Below, piece by piece: positions 12,060 through 23,405 of a stretch of DNA of 64,000 bases. Source of the stretch: Rosa chinensis. Its lineage: Eukaryota; Streptophyta; Magnoliopsida; Rosales; Rosaceae. Where the stretch lies: contig NC_037091.1 of NCBI RefSeq assembly GCF_002994745.2, forward strand, positions 12,338,501-12,402,500, written 5' to 3'. Positions within the stretch are counted from its first letter, which is position 1. Each line of letters starts with the position of its first letter. A program made the translations under genes and the position numbers. A model generated the notes under the pieces. That model did not search any database. It had not been told where the DNA came from and saw only the letters and a program-made list of their open reading frames with translations.

Positions 12060-12887
12060 TCATAGGAACAGCCCATTCTTGTTGGATAATCTGCAAACAA
12101 TCCTCTCTGTCAAACCAGCTTTCCTCAAACCGAAACGGCGTTTGGATCTTTTCTGTCGCTGCCTCTCAGAGTAAGCCTTAATTAACAAAAGGCAATGGTC
12201 TGATTCAGAGGGACTAAGGGTGATGACTCTGCTATAGGGAAATCTGCTTTGCCATTGGTTTGTTTGAAAGCCACGATCCAGCCTCTCCTTCGTGTATTTG
12301 TTAGACCAGGTGTATCTACTTCCTATATAACCCATATCTGTAAAGCCACAAGCTGTCATTGTGCTTAAAAATTTTGTTCTCACAGCAAGGGCCCTAGGAG
12401 GGCCATCACCCTTGTCTTTTTTTGCTCAAACTTCATTGAAGTCACTAGCCATTAGCCATGGCAATGAACAAACCTGTGCTGCCAGGGTTTTGATGAGCCT
12501 CCAGGTATGATCCCTACCACCCCTAGAAGCTACACCGCATATACCTGTAAAGCGCCATAGATTGGTGCCAGGCTTTCCAATTGCAGCGTTAATATGATTT
12601 GGAGAGTGACTCCGTATGTCAGCATGCATTTCATCATTCTATAGTATAGCTAGGCCCTGAGATTCCCGTTCGTGGGATACACAGAAACTATCATGAAATC
12701 CAAGTCTCTGTGTGAGTGCATCAATCGTATTATTCTGTGCTAGGGTTTCTGATAAGAAGATTAGACTAGGTTTCTTGGCAAGCACAATATCCAGAAGTGC
12801 ACGTTGGGTTTCATTGTTAACAATTCCTCTACAATTCCACACTAGAATATTACCTTGAAGCATTCTGAGAAGCTTTTCTGCTGGCAA
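12060..12887 (-). pseudogene. LINE ORF2: endonuclease domain remnant
   Basis: Apurinic-type endonuclease that nicks the target to prime reverse transcription. The frame opens near 12887 with NILVWNCRGI, then FLSETLA with its conserved Glu, then the ASDFNEV segment at about 12426-12450. A SESDHCLL motif (Asp-His pair) follows near 12200. Frames change between 12639 and 12629 and again near 12400, and stops interrupt the domain, so it cannot be translated whole. Adjacent coding remnants (11710-11961) show the WLKEGDRNSAYFHRKA linker typical of plant L1 elements. Confidence 0.88.
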
Positions 12888-13042
12888 GATTGCAGCTTAG
12901 ATGGAGACAACGCTGTAGAAGGGAATAAATTTTGGTCTGTGAAAACGAACTATAATTGGAATATGTTTAATAGCTTTTAATATTGTTATAAATTCAAGTT
13001 GAAATCTTTTTCATGAGTTCATAACAAGCTTGATTATTAGCA

Positions 13043-13156
13043 ATTATGCATTACAAAATTCGTATGATCGTTCATATTGTTTCTTGGTAATTAATAGAAA
13101 GAAAATAAAACCTAATTGGAATCTTCTTCTACAAGCTTGACAACTAGCAATTTTGC
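13043..13156. repeat. AT-rich tandem repeat, left part
   Basis: A unit of roughly 115-150 bp beginning GCATTACAAAATTCGTATGA recurs right after the gypsy element (23237 on, as TTTGCATTACAAAATCCTTATGA) and, more diverged, at about 24261-24330. The array was split by the gypsy and then by the retroposon at 23406. Confidence 0.65.
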
Positions 13157-15753
13157 TGTGATGACTTGGATTTATGTTATTTAATTTTGGTAGTTAATAA
13201 TGGACTAATTGTACGAATATTTGGTATTGTGCTTTATTCGTAAGTTGTATGTGAGGTGGAATGGTTTTCGTACGTATAAATATTCGAATTTCACAGTTTA
13301 GGGGGTCGTGTGAAGTTTGACTTTTTATATGTTAGGATTCTCTGAAAACTTCCTTCACGAAAGTTGTAGAGCGCGTCGATACGAGTTCGTGGACATATGG
13401 AACGTGAGAATCGGAGTTCATATGAGAAAGTTATGACCATTGGAAGGAATTTCCATTTTGGTATAAATAGAAGTTTCCCAAGTTGGAAACTTACTATTTT
13501 CAATATTTCCATTTCCGGAAAACTCACTTCCTTTCTCTTCTCTCTCGGCTGCACCTTCAGAAACAAAATAATCCGACTGACCCGACATGGACCTAGCCAA
13601 CCTGACCTGGCTTTTCAGGTGAACTGCGGCGGTCTCCAGCGACGAAACTTTCCAGATAGGATTGTCTCCTCCATCTGGTCGTCCCTCTGGTGTCCTTTAG
13701 CGCCGATTCTCCTCCACGGCGGCGCTGCAAGGCGGCGCAGTTGAGTGTTTTCGGACCCTATCGGTTTTCCGATCTCCGACGTCGGCGGGGCTTCAAGTTG
13801 AGCTTGGGGAGCTCAGAGCAGCCTCCTTGATCGATCCTTGGTGGTTGTTTGGATCGATTCACGTAAAACTTGGTTCAGCTCAGATTGGATTACTGTTCAC
13901 GGCTTGTGAAGTAGTTTTCGACCCTTTATGCTTGTTTTCTGACTTCGAGGCTAGTTATGAAAGTTCACAAGCATGCTTAGATGAAGAACTTTGATGTTGG
14001 GAGTTTTGTGAAATATTAAGTTTTGGCCGGCGGCGGTGTTCCACCGCCTGTGGCGGAGTTCCACCGCCTGTGGCGGAGTTCCGGCGGTGTTCCAGCCACT
14101 TAAGGAACTGTTTTTGGTATTATATATGTTCTACTCGTTGATACGAGCATTTCGATATATAATATGCAAATTTTGGAGTTCGTATGGAATTGTTATGATT
14201 TTTTGCAGTTTCATACCGATCGATTTATTCAATCCGTGAGGATTCGAGCGACCGATTGACTTGTGGTTTGGTCACATCGATCGTGGACATATTCCGGAGA
14301 CTTTGGGAGGTCTCGGATGTGGTTTTGCCTTAATTGGTGCCACTTTGGGGATTTTAGTTCAAAACAGGGGTTTCGAACTTAAATCAAATGTGAATCGTTA
14401 CTAAGTTGGAACCGTATGTGATTAGGTACTCGACGAAGTATTTGGACGGTTATTTCGTGGATTGGCTGCTTTGTTCTTTATCGAAGATGCAGCGGGAGTT
14501 TCGAGGTGAGTAATCTCACGAAGTTCATTCACGAACGGGCTTACCGTATTGTTTTGAGAGTTATTTATTAACTGCAAACTATAGTTGGTATTAGTAGGCA
14601 TTCCTGAGCGGATGACTACATATAGATATATATTTACGTGAAATATATATGTTTTGGTGGTTTGTGGATTATGAAAACAATAGGCATGAATGATGCGTTT
14701 TATTGTTTTGGGTTGTGGCTTTTGGAAAACAAATAATTGTGGAAATGTTGATTTCGATTTTTTTTAAAAGCGTTGAGATTTGGGAAAAGTGTTGAGATTT
14801 GTGTATGAAAACAATATGCATGAAATGATGCTTTTTATTGTTTTGTGGCTTTTCGGAAAACAATGACTATGGAAATGTTGATTTCGATTGTTTTCAAAAG
14901 CGTTGAGATTTGTGTAATGATTTTGAGTCCAGTGCGACTGCTTAATGATTTGCTCCAAGGGACTGTGTGGCCCGAGGAACGAAGGTCTATGACTTTGGGC
15001 AGAATATCAGGTAATCACATCTTTGGCCAGACGAGTGGTTACATTTCAGTTAGAGCTCTAGTCTGTCTGCCATATAGGTAATTCATGGGGTAACGGGAAT
15101 TGGTTATTGATAAGTCATGACATTACGTGTTTTTAGGGAACAGGGTGTGACTTGCTTCCTTATTAATGGTTTTTAAGGGGACAAGGTGCAAGTTGTTTTC
15201 CTTATTAACGATTTGGTACGATAGGGTACGATTTGGTACGATTGATAGAAATCAAGGTGTGAGTTGCTTTCTATGTTATATTGATAGAATTCAAGTGTGA
15301 GTTGTTTTCTATGGTATGATTTTGGTACAATTGATAGAAATCAAGGAGTGAGTTGCTTTCTATGTTATATTGATAGAACTCAAGTGTGGGTTGTTTTCTA
15401 TGGTACGATTGATAGAAACCAAGGAGTGAGTTGTTTTCTATTTTTCGTTTTAAAAGGAACCAAGGTGTATGTTGCTTTCTTCTATTTCGATTTGACAGGA
15501 AATCAAAGCGTGAGTTGTTTTCCTTATTTCTGATGTGAGTTGTGTTAACTGTTTTTAGTTACTCATACGGGCTTGCAAAAGCTTACCGGGTTTATTGTGT
15601 GGTAACACGGTGCACCATTCAAATGGTGTAGGGGTTAATCCTGCAGGTCAGGAAAATCGTGGCTGAAGTTGGGGTTGCATACTTACAGCTAAACGGTAGG
15701 AAGCCTATTTTGTGACTTTACCGTTATTTTGGACTTCCGTTATGGGAAGCTCT
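13157..15753 (+). repeat. 5' LTR of the gypsy element, truncated at its 3' end
   Basis: Aligns with the 3' LTR from TGTGATGAC up to GGGAAGCTCT, then diverges. The last 232 bp of the LTR and any primer-binding site are missing. It contains a GC-rich block with repeated CCGCCTGTGGCGGAGTTCCA (14046-14085), present once in the 3' LTR, and a 40-60-bp minisatellite based on TGATAGAA...GAGTTG (about 15240-15540). The deletion removes the site for first-strand priming. Confidence 0.9.
13462..13470 (+). promoter_or_regulatory. Putative TATA box in the gypsy 5' LTR
   Basis: TATAAATAG sits at the same place in both LTRs (also 20682-20690) and was probably the U3 promoter of the element. Confidence 0.6.
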
Positions 15754-15913
15754 TTTGAGGAATGAGGACCTTTAGATTTAACTCTTGTTTACGTAGGGGA
15801 TAGAATTGTATCTTCTGACGTAGTATTGTGGTTGATTTAGTCATGATATTGACTTATACTTGTGGTTGGAAGTTGTACAAGTATTAATCACAGGTTGTTA
15901 TGCTTCTTTGGTG

Positions 15914-16732
15914 ATGGATTCACAAGGAGGCCGAGCTAGGGGTAGAGATAGACCCAGAGGCAGGGGTAGAGCCTGAGGTAGGGGCAGGATTCCTCCTCCT
16001 GTTGAGGAAATGTTTGAGAATGATGTTGAGGCATCGAACGTTGAGCTGCCTGTTCCACCTGTTGTGGAGGTTGTGAATGTTGTAGATCCCACTTAGTTGT
16101 CAAAGTTGGCAAAGGAGATTTCGAGATTGGGAGGAGTCCCATTTCAGAGAGGTACGGATCACATGTTGGTAGATCAGTGGATCGAGAACATGAGGACCTA
16201 CTTCAAGATGGTTGTCTGGGATGACATTGAGAAGAGAAATATTGCCACCTTTATGCTCCAAGGCGATGCACGGGTGTGGTGGAATGGCACACAGAGAGTG
16301 ATGGATGTGTCCACCATGACCTGGAATGAGTTTGTGGAATTGTTCAGGAAGAAGTACTTTCCGCCTTCAGTGAGGGAGCAGTTAGAAAGAGAATTTGTCT
16401 CGTTAGTCCAAGGGACTAAGAGTGTGAGGGAGTATGAGGCTGAGTTCTCAAGGTTGTATCGTTTTGTGAGGCCGATGGATGCTGAGACCTTGGCTATGAA
16501 GTTTCAGTGGGGCCTGGATGCTTCGATCCGGCGCGATGTCGCTGTTCTGGAATTGAAGACTGTGGAGCTTATTTTCGCTAAGGCTATGGCCATTGAGCAG
16601 GAAAACCTGACTTTCCAGGAACAGGAATCGGCCGAGAGGAATTTCCAAAGAAAGGGAAAGGCAATTGCGGGAAGCAGTAAGGCATCTGGGAATCGAAGTG
16701 GATTTTGGAAGCGGGAGAGGACTAATCAGTAG
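15914..16732 (+). pseudogene. Gypsy gag
   Basis: Capsid protein of the retrotransposon particle. The presumed ATG at 15914 is followed by an Arg/Gly-rich N-terminus. The retrotransposon gag core (DQWIENMRTYFKMV, ARVWWNGT, WNEFVELFRKKYFP, REYEAEFSRLYRF) lies within 16097-16732. In-frame stops occur at 15974 (TGA), 16094 (TAG) and 16730 (TAG). Downstream sequence continues the polyprotein in other frames, so the true gag-pol was longer. Confidence 0.92.
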
Positions 16733-16800
16733 GCGCCAGCTAGGGCTGCACCTGCTAGGATTGCTAGGGCTGCACCTGTTGGGCAGGGAGCACCCTGAGA

Positions 16801-17076
16801 TGCTATAACTGCAGGGAGTTTGGCCATACTGCTAAGGCTTGCACAAAACCGAAGAACTTGGCATGCTTTACTTATGGCCAAGCGGGACATTTCTCCAGGG
16901 ATTGTACCCAGCAGCAGGGTAGGGGACAAGGGAACCAGCAGAGGCAACTACCTCAAGGAAATGCGAGGGTGTTTGCTGTTGGTCAGCAGAATACCGGAAT
17001 GGAAGGTACACTATCCTTATTTGATTTCCTTGCTAGGGTGTTGTTTGATACGGGAGCGTCCCACTCCCGTATCTAG
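16801..17076 (+). pseudogene. Gypsy zinc knuckles and aspartic protease start
   Basis: A CCHC zinc knuckle ([14 protein letters not shown], 16801-16842) is followed by a second one in which the second Cys is Tyr ([14 protein letters not shown]). These domains bind the element's RNA. The protease active site DTGA lies at 17047-17058, in the segment [12 protein letters not shown] at 17074-17076 closes the frame, and the polyprotein continues in a different frame, so a frameshift lies between about 17060 and 17090. Confidence 0.9.
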
Positions 17077-18232
17077 TTCTGTGGTTGATATGTTAGGATT
17101 GACTCCTAGGCCTCTTACTAGGCCCTTGTGTGTTATTTCCCCACTTGGTGTTTCCCTTGAGTTGTGTATGTTTTGTGATGCATGCCTGATTTTGATTGGT
17201 GGTAGGGAGTTTACCTCGACTTTGATTGTGTTAGCAGGTCATACGTATGATGTTATTTTGGGTGTTGATTGGCTGAGGCCAAATCACGCAATGATTGATT
17301 GCTTTGAAATGGTAGTGTCATTTCATATGCCTGGACAGCCGGTGTTTCATTATCAGTGTCTTAGGTCAGATACTACTTTGAGGGCAGGATTCTTAGCTCA
17401 TGTGGAATCAGTGAGTTATGCTGCGATTTTGGCAGAGATAGCTGTGGTTTCCGAGTATAGTGATGTGTTTCAGGAGATACCAGGGTTACCTCCAAGTCCA
17501 AGGAGGGTAGTGGATTTTGCTATCGATGTGATACCAGGTATTGCACCTGTATCCATGGCACCTTTTCGGATGGCACCAACAGAACTTAAAGAGTTGAAGG
17601 ATCAAATTGATGGTTTACTTGAACAAGGGTTCATTAGACCTAGTTCTTCTCCTTGGGGTGCACCTGTGGTGTTTGCAAAGAAGAAGGATGGTTCACTACG
17701 GTTGTGTGTGGACTATCGGCAGTTGAACAAGCTGACGATCAAGAATAGGTACCCTTTACCTAGGATTGATGACTTGTTTGACCAGCTTAAGGAAGCTACT
17801 GTATTCTCGAAGATCGATTTGAGATCTGGATATCACCAATTGAGGGTGAAGGATGAGGATATTCCTAAAACTGCTTTTAGGACTAGGTATGGACACTTTG
17901 AGTTTGTTGTCATGCCTTTTGGTCTAACAAATGCACCTGCTGCCTTTATGGACTTGATGAACCTTATGTTCAGTCCGTACTTGGATAAATTCGTGGTAGT
18001 GTTCGTGGATGATATTTTGGTTTATTCCAAGTCGTTGGAGGATCATGATAAGCATATGCGGACTGTGCTACAGATTTTGAGAGAAAAGAAGTTGTTTGCG
18101 AAATTCGAGAAGTGTGAATTTTGGCAAAGGGAGGTCAAGTTCCTTGGTCATGTAATTTTGAAGCATGGAGTCTCTGTTGATCCTTCTAAGGTGGAACTGG
18201 GGCCAACCCACTACGGTTACGGAGGTACGTAG
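17077..18232 (+). pseudogene. Gypsy protease C-terminus and reverse transcriptase
   Basis: Remaining protease ([10 protein letters not shown]) is followed by a well-kept reverse transcriptase. Key segments are [55 protein letters not shown] and the catalytic box FVDDILVYS (18002-18028). The domain makes cDNA in the particle. The frame is open through the palm and ends after a frameshift near 18190, where LGHV and connection sequence move into frame 3. Confidence 0.94.
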
Positions 18233-18234
18233 TT

Positions 18235-18780
18235 TTCTGGGTTTGGCAGGTTATTATCGGAGATTCATTGAGGGATTTGCTAGCATTGCTTCAGCTCTGA
18301 CCAAGTTGACCAGGAAAGATGTCCAGTTTGTGTGGACTGAGGAATGTGAGCGAGCATTCAATGAGTTGAAGAGAAGATTGACCACAGCCCCAATGTTGAC
18401 TATTCCCACAAGTGGTGGAGGTTTAGTCATCTAAAGTGATGGGTCTCATCAGGTTTTGGGGTGTGTGTTGATGCAGCATGGCAGTGTTGTCGCTTATGGC
18501 TCTAGACAGTTGAAGGTGTATGAGCGTAATTATCCCATTCATGATTTGGAGTTGGCTGCAATTGTTTTTGCCTTGAAGATTTGGAGGCATTACTTGTATG
18601 GAGAAAAGTTCGAACTCGTTTCGGTTCATAAGAGTTTGAAGTATCTGTTCTCTAAGAAGGAGTTGAACATGAGACAGAGAAGGTGGGTGGAGCTCATAAA
18701 GGACTATGATTTCACCTTGGAGCATCATCCAGGGAAGGCCAATGTAGTGGCTGATGCTTTCAGTTGGAAGCCCCGGAGTA
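18235..18780 (+). pseudogene. Gypsy RNase H
   Basis: Connection and RNase H domains: [19 protein letters not shown], then the first active-site region [14 protein letters not shown], which directly follows a TAA at 18432-18434. [20 protein letters not shown] supplies the catalytic Glu region, and ANVVADAF the final Asp. The stop cuts the protein between reverse transcriptase and RNase H. Confidence 0.9.
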
Positions 18781-19717
18781 TAGTTGCTTCTGTTATGGTT
18801 CAGGAGTGGCTTATGTTGGAGACTGCATCTGAGTTTGACCTTGTGCAAGCAAGGGTTGAGAATGGGAGTTTCCTTGGAAGTGTCACGGTACAGCCTACCC
18901 TGATTTCCAGGATCATTCATGGTCAAACAGAGGATGAGTTCTCACGTGCGAAGTTGGCAGAGTTAGCTGCAGATTCGTCCATTGGCGTTCCATTAGAGTG
19001 GTCGGTGGGAACTGATGGTGGTTTGCGGATGAACCATAGGTTGTATGTTCTGGATCGTGTTGACCTCAAGGGAGAGATTCTTCGTGAGGGGCATCGATCG
19101 CGGTATACTGTGCACCCTGGAAGCACTAAGATGTATTGGGATTTGCGAAGGCAATTCTGGTGGAATAGAATGAAAAGGGATGTGGCAGAGTATGTTTCCA
19201 AGTGTCTTACTTGCCAACATGTGAAGGCTGAGCATCAGAGACCTGCAGGTATGTTGAAGCCGTTACCTATTCCCGTATGGAAGTGGGAGCAGATCTCAAT
19301 GGATTTTGTTACTGGACTGCCTAGGTCTAAACGGAATCACGATGCAGTGTGGGTGATAGTGGACCGTTTGGCGAAGTCAGCGCACTTTCTTGCGGTGTCA
19401 ATGACATATTCGGTTGACACGTTGTGCGAGCTTTACATCGGAGCGATCGTGAGACTTCACGGAGTGCCCGTATCAATTGTTTCTGACCGTGATGCTCGGT
19501 TTACTTCAAAATTTTGGAGCGGTTTCCAACAGACCATGGGAACTGATTTAGATATGAGTACGGCATTTCACCCTTAGACTGATGGGCAGACTGAGCAGGT
19601 GAATCAGGTGTTGGAGGATATGTTAAGAGCCTGTGTGTTGGACTTCAAGGGAAGTTGGGAGGATCATCTGCCGTTGATTGAATCTCCTACAACAATAGTT
19701 ATCACTCCAGTATTGGC
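18781..19717 (+). pseudogene. Gypsy integrase core
   Basis: An N-terminal HHCC zinc-binding region ([30 protein letters not shown]) is followed by the DDE core: [12 protein letters not shown] with the first Asp, SDRDARFTS with the second, then TDGQTEQVNQ with the Glu. TAG at 19575-19577 falls just before this last segment. A frameshift between about 19680 and 19720 moves the C-terminal domain into another frame. Confidence 0.92.
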
Positions 19718-20350
19718 ATGGCACCATCTGAGGCCCTGTATGGTAGGCCATGTAGATCTCCGATCTGCTGGGCAGAAGCGGGAGATAAGGTGTTATTGGG
19801 TCCTGAGATTGTGCAGGAGACCACTGATAAGATTTCAGTTATCAGGGACAGGATCCGAACAGCACAGAGTAGACAGAAGAGTTATGCAGATTTGAAAAGG
19901 AGACAGGTTGAGTTTAAAGAGGGTGATCATGTGTTCTTGAAGGTCTCACCCATGAAGGGTGTGGTGAGATTTGGCAAGAAGGGGAAGTTATCACCGAGGT
20001 TTGTCGGACCTTTCAAAATTCTGGAAAGGGTAGGAGACTTGGCTTATAGGCTTGCCTTACCTCCTAATATGTCTGATGTGCATAATGTGTTCCATGTGTC
20101 TATGTTGAGGAAGTATGTCCAGGATGAGTCATATGTGATCAATTATGGCACGATTGAGGTGCATGCGGATACGACCTTTGTTGTTGAACCTGTTCGTATT
20201 TTGGATAGGTCAACAAAGCAACTTCGAAGGAAGGAAGTTGACTTGGTGGAGGTATTGTGGAGTCACCATGACGAGGGTGATGCTACTTGGGAGTTGGAGT
20301 CAGATATGAGAGTGAAGTACCCACAGTTGTTTGTTGATCAGCAAGCGTGA
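19718..20350 (+). pseudogene. Gypsy integrase C-terminus with chromodomain
   Basis: Open for 210 codons. It contains the GPF module (LSPRFVGPFKILERVGDLAY), the VFHVSMLRKY segment, and a C-terminal chromodomain-like block (RILDRSTKQLR..VEVLWSHHDEGDATWELE). Chromodomains are thought to steer these elements to particular chromatin. TGA at 20348-20350 is the natural end. The polypurine tract and 3' LTR follow directly. Confidence 0.92.
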
Positions 20351-20363
20351 ATTTCGTCCCTTT

Positions 20364-20376
20364 AAGGAGGGTAGAC
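20364..20376 (+). promoter_or_regulatory. Polypurine tract of the gypsy element
   Basis: AAGGAGGGTAGAC lies immediately upstream of the 3' LTR start and is the expected primer site for plus-strand DNA synthesis. Confidence 0.8.
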
Positions 20377-23236
20377 TGTGATGACCTGGATTTTCGTTAT
20401 TTAATTTTGGTAGTTAATAATGGACCAATTGTACGAATATTTGGTATTGTGCTTTATTCGTAAGTTGTATGTGAGGTGGAATGGTTTTCGTACGTATAAA
20501 TATTCGAATTTCACAGTTTAGGGGGTCGTGTGAAGTTTGACTTTTTATATGTTGGGATTCTCCAAAAACTTCCATCACGAAAGTTGTAGAACGCGTCGAT
20601 ATGAGTTAGTGGACATGTGGAACGCGAAAATCGGAGTTCGTATGAGAAAGTTATGACCATTGGAAGGAATTTCCATTTTGGTATAAATAGAAGTTTCCCA
20701 AGTTGGAAACTTACTATTTTCAATATTTCCATTTCCGGAAAACTCACTTCCTCTCTCTTCTCTCTCAGCTGCACCTTCAGAAACAAAATAATCCGACTGA
20801 CCCGACACGGACCTAGCCAACCCGACCCGGCTTTTCCAGCGAACTGCGGCGGTCTCCGGCGACGAAACTTTCCAGATAGGATCGTCTCCTCAGTCTGGTC
20901 GTCCCTCTGGTGTCCTCTAGCGCCGATTCTCCTCTACGGCGGCGCTGCAAGGCGGCGCAGTTGAGTGTTTTTGGACCCGATCGGTTTTCCGATCTCCAAC
21001 GTTGGCGGGGCTTCAAGTTGAGCTTGGGGAGCTCAGAGCAACCTCCTTGATCGATCCTTGGTGGTTGTTTGGATCAATTCATGTAAAACTTGGTTAAGCT
21101 CAGATTGGATTACTGTTCACAGCTTGTGAGGTAGTTTTCGACCCTTTATGCTTGCTTTCTGACTTCGAGCTAGTTATGAAAGTTCACAAGCATGCTTAGA
21201 TGAAGAACTTTGATGTTGGGAGTTTTGTGAAATATTGAGTTTTGGCCGGCGGCGGTGTTCCACCGCCTGTGGAGGAGTTCCGGCGGTGTTCCAGCCACTT
21301 AAGGAACAGTTTTTGGTATTATATATGTTCTACTCGTTGATACGAGCGTTTTGATTTATAATATGCAAATTTTGGAGTTCGTATGGAATTGTTATGATTT
21401 TTGCAGTTTCATACCGATCGATTTATTCGATCCGTGAGGATTCGAGCGACCGATCGACTTGTGGTTTGGTCACATCGATCGTGGACATATTCCGGAGACT
21501 TTGGGAGGTCTCGGATGTGGTTTTGCCTTAATTGGCGCCACTTTGGGGATTTTAGTTCAAAACAGGGGTTTTGAACTTAAATCAAATGTGAATCGTTACT
21601 AAGTTCGAACCGTATGTGATTAGGTACTCGACGAAGTATTTGGACGGTTATTTCGTGGATTGGCTGCTTTGTTCTTTATCGAAGACGCAGCGGGAGTTTC
21701 GAGGTGAGTAATCTCACAAAGTTCATTCACGAACGGGCTTACCGTATTGTTTTGAGAGTTATTTATTAACTGCAAACTATAGTTGGTATTAGTAGGCATT
21801 CCTGAGCGGATGACTACATATAGATATATATTTACGAGAAATATATATGTTTTGGTGGTTTGTGGATTATGAAAACAATAGGCGTGAATGATGCGTTTTA
21901 TTGTTTTGGGTTGTGGCTTTTGGAAAACAAATAATTGTGGAAATGTTGATTTCGATTTGTTTTGAAAAGCGTTGAGATTTGGGAAAAGTGTTGAGATTTG
22001 TGTATGAAAACAATATGCATGAAATGATGCTTTTTATTGTTTTGTGGCTTTTCGGAAAACAATGATTATGGAAATGTTGATTTCGATTGTTTTCAAAAGC
22101 GTTGAGATTTGTGTAATGATTTTGAGTCCAGTGCGATTGCTTAATGATTTGCTCCAAGGGACTGTGTGGCCTGAGGAACGAAGGTCTATGACCTTGGGCA
22201 GAATATCAGGTAATCACGTCTTTGGCCAGACGAGTGGTTATGTTTCAGTTAGAGCTCTAGTCTGTCTGCCATATAGGTAATTCATGGGGTAACGGGAATT
22301 GGTTATTGATAAGTCATGACATTACGTGTTTTTAGGAAACAGGGTGTGACTTGCTTCCTTATTAACAGTTTTTAAGGGGACAAGGTGCAAGTTGTTTTCC
22401 TTATTAACGATTTGGTACGATATGGTACGATTTGGTACTATTTGGTACGATAGGGTACAATTTGGTACGATTGATAGAAATCAAGGTGTGAGTTGCTTTC
22501 TATGTTATATTGATAGAATTCAAGTGTGAGTTGTTTTCTATGGTATGATTTTGGTACAATTGATAGAAATCAAATAGTGAGTTGCTTTCTATGTTATATT
22601 GATAGAACTCAAGTGTGGGTTGTTTTCTATGGTACGATTTTGGTACGATTTCGGTACGATTGATAGAAACCAAGGAGTGAGTTGTTTTCTATGTTTCGTT
22701 TTAAATGGAACCAAGGTGTATGTTGCTTTCTTCTATTTCGATTTGACAGGAAATCAAAGCGTGAGTTGTTTTCCTTATTTCTGATGTGAATTGTGTTAAC
22801 TGTTTTGAGTTACTCATACAGGCTTGCAAAAGCTTACCGGGTTTGTTGTGTGGCAACCCGGTGCACCATTCAAACGGTGTAGGGGTTAATCATGTAGGTC
22901 AGGAAAATCGTGGCTCAAGTTGGGGTTGCATACTTGCAGCTAAACGGTAGGAAGCCTATTTTGTGACTTTACCGTTATTTTGGACTTCCGTTATGGGAAG
23001 CTCTGAGGTGCATTTACGTTTTATCTTGTTGTTGATAATTTAATTCGTAAGCTTAAGTAGTATATGACTCTATGGTGTGGGTCAATATTGACATAGTAGG
23101 TTCAGGGCATCATTATGTGTGTAGGTAAAGGGAAAAAGTTTCCAGGTATTTTGTATTGATGGCTGAACGATCGCGCATGTATAATTATGGGATTATATAT
23201 CCATTTTTATTTGTGTTAAAAATCAAGGGCGTGACA
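20377..23236 (+). repeat. 3' LTR of the gypsy element (2860 bp)
   Basis: Complete LTR from TGTGATGACC to GGGCGTGACA, followed by the TTTGC target duplication. It carries a TATA box at 20682-20690 and more copies of the GGTACGATTTG-type repeat (22406-22470, 22630-22660) than the 5' LTR. Its last 232 bp (23005-23236) are unique to this copy. Confidence 0.95.
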
Positions 23237-23405
23237 TTTGCATTACAAAATCCTTATGATTGTATGTGTTGTTTCATGATAACTAATAGAGAGAAAATAA
23301 TAATAATGTAGTTATAAACCTAGTTGGGATCCTCTTCATATGTTCTTGATTATTTTTCAACAATTTTGACTTCCAGCAATTTTGAATAACAAAATTGTTA
23401 AGATT

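Larger units (their letters stand above)
8768..12940 (-). mobile_element. L1-type LINE, 5'-truncated, ORF2 only
   Basis: A minus-strand non-LTR retrotransposon. The poly(A) tail appears as the T run at 8768-8780 on the + strand. Target-site duplications of 17 bp, GAAAATGAACTATAATT (8751-8767) and GAAAACGAACTATAATT (12941-12957), differ at one base. The sequence starts just upstream of the endonuclease domain, and the gag-like ORF1 is absent, as expected from incomplete reverse transcription. Domain order on the minus strand is endonuclease, reverse transcriptase, zinc-binding region, RNase H. Many stops and frameshifts make it inactive. The gypsy element starts 200 bp further right. Confidence 0.93.
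13157..23236 (+). mobile_element. Ty3/gypsy chromovirus (Tekay/Del-like), 10.08 kb
   Basis: An LTR retrotransposon with a 5-bp duplication TTTGC (13152-13156 and 23237-23241). The LTRs open with TGTGATGAC, and the 3' LTR ends CGTGACA. Gene order gag, protease, reverse transcriptase, RNase H, integrase places it in Ty3/gypsy. The chromodomain at the integrase C-terminus places it among chromoviruses, most like the Tekay/Del clade. The LTRs differ by a few percent in the parts I compared by eye, so insertion is neither recent nor ancient. At least four stops and several frameshifts kill all frames. The 5' LTR has lost its 3' end and the primer-binding site. Confidence 0.95.

Noticed and set aside
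20511..20964. Conserved open frames present twice (also at 13291-13744)
   Set aside because: They lie in the two LTRs of the gypsy element, so repetition reflects the LTR pair. The leader-like sequence has no protein domain.
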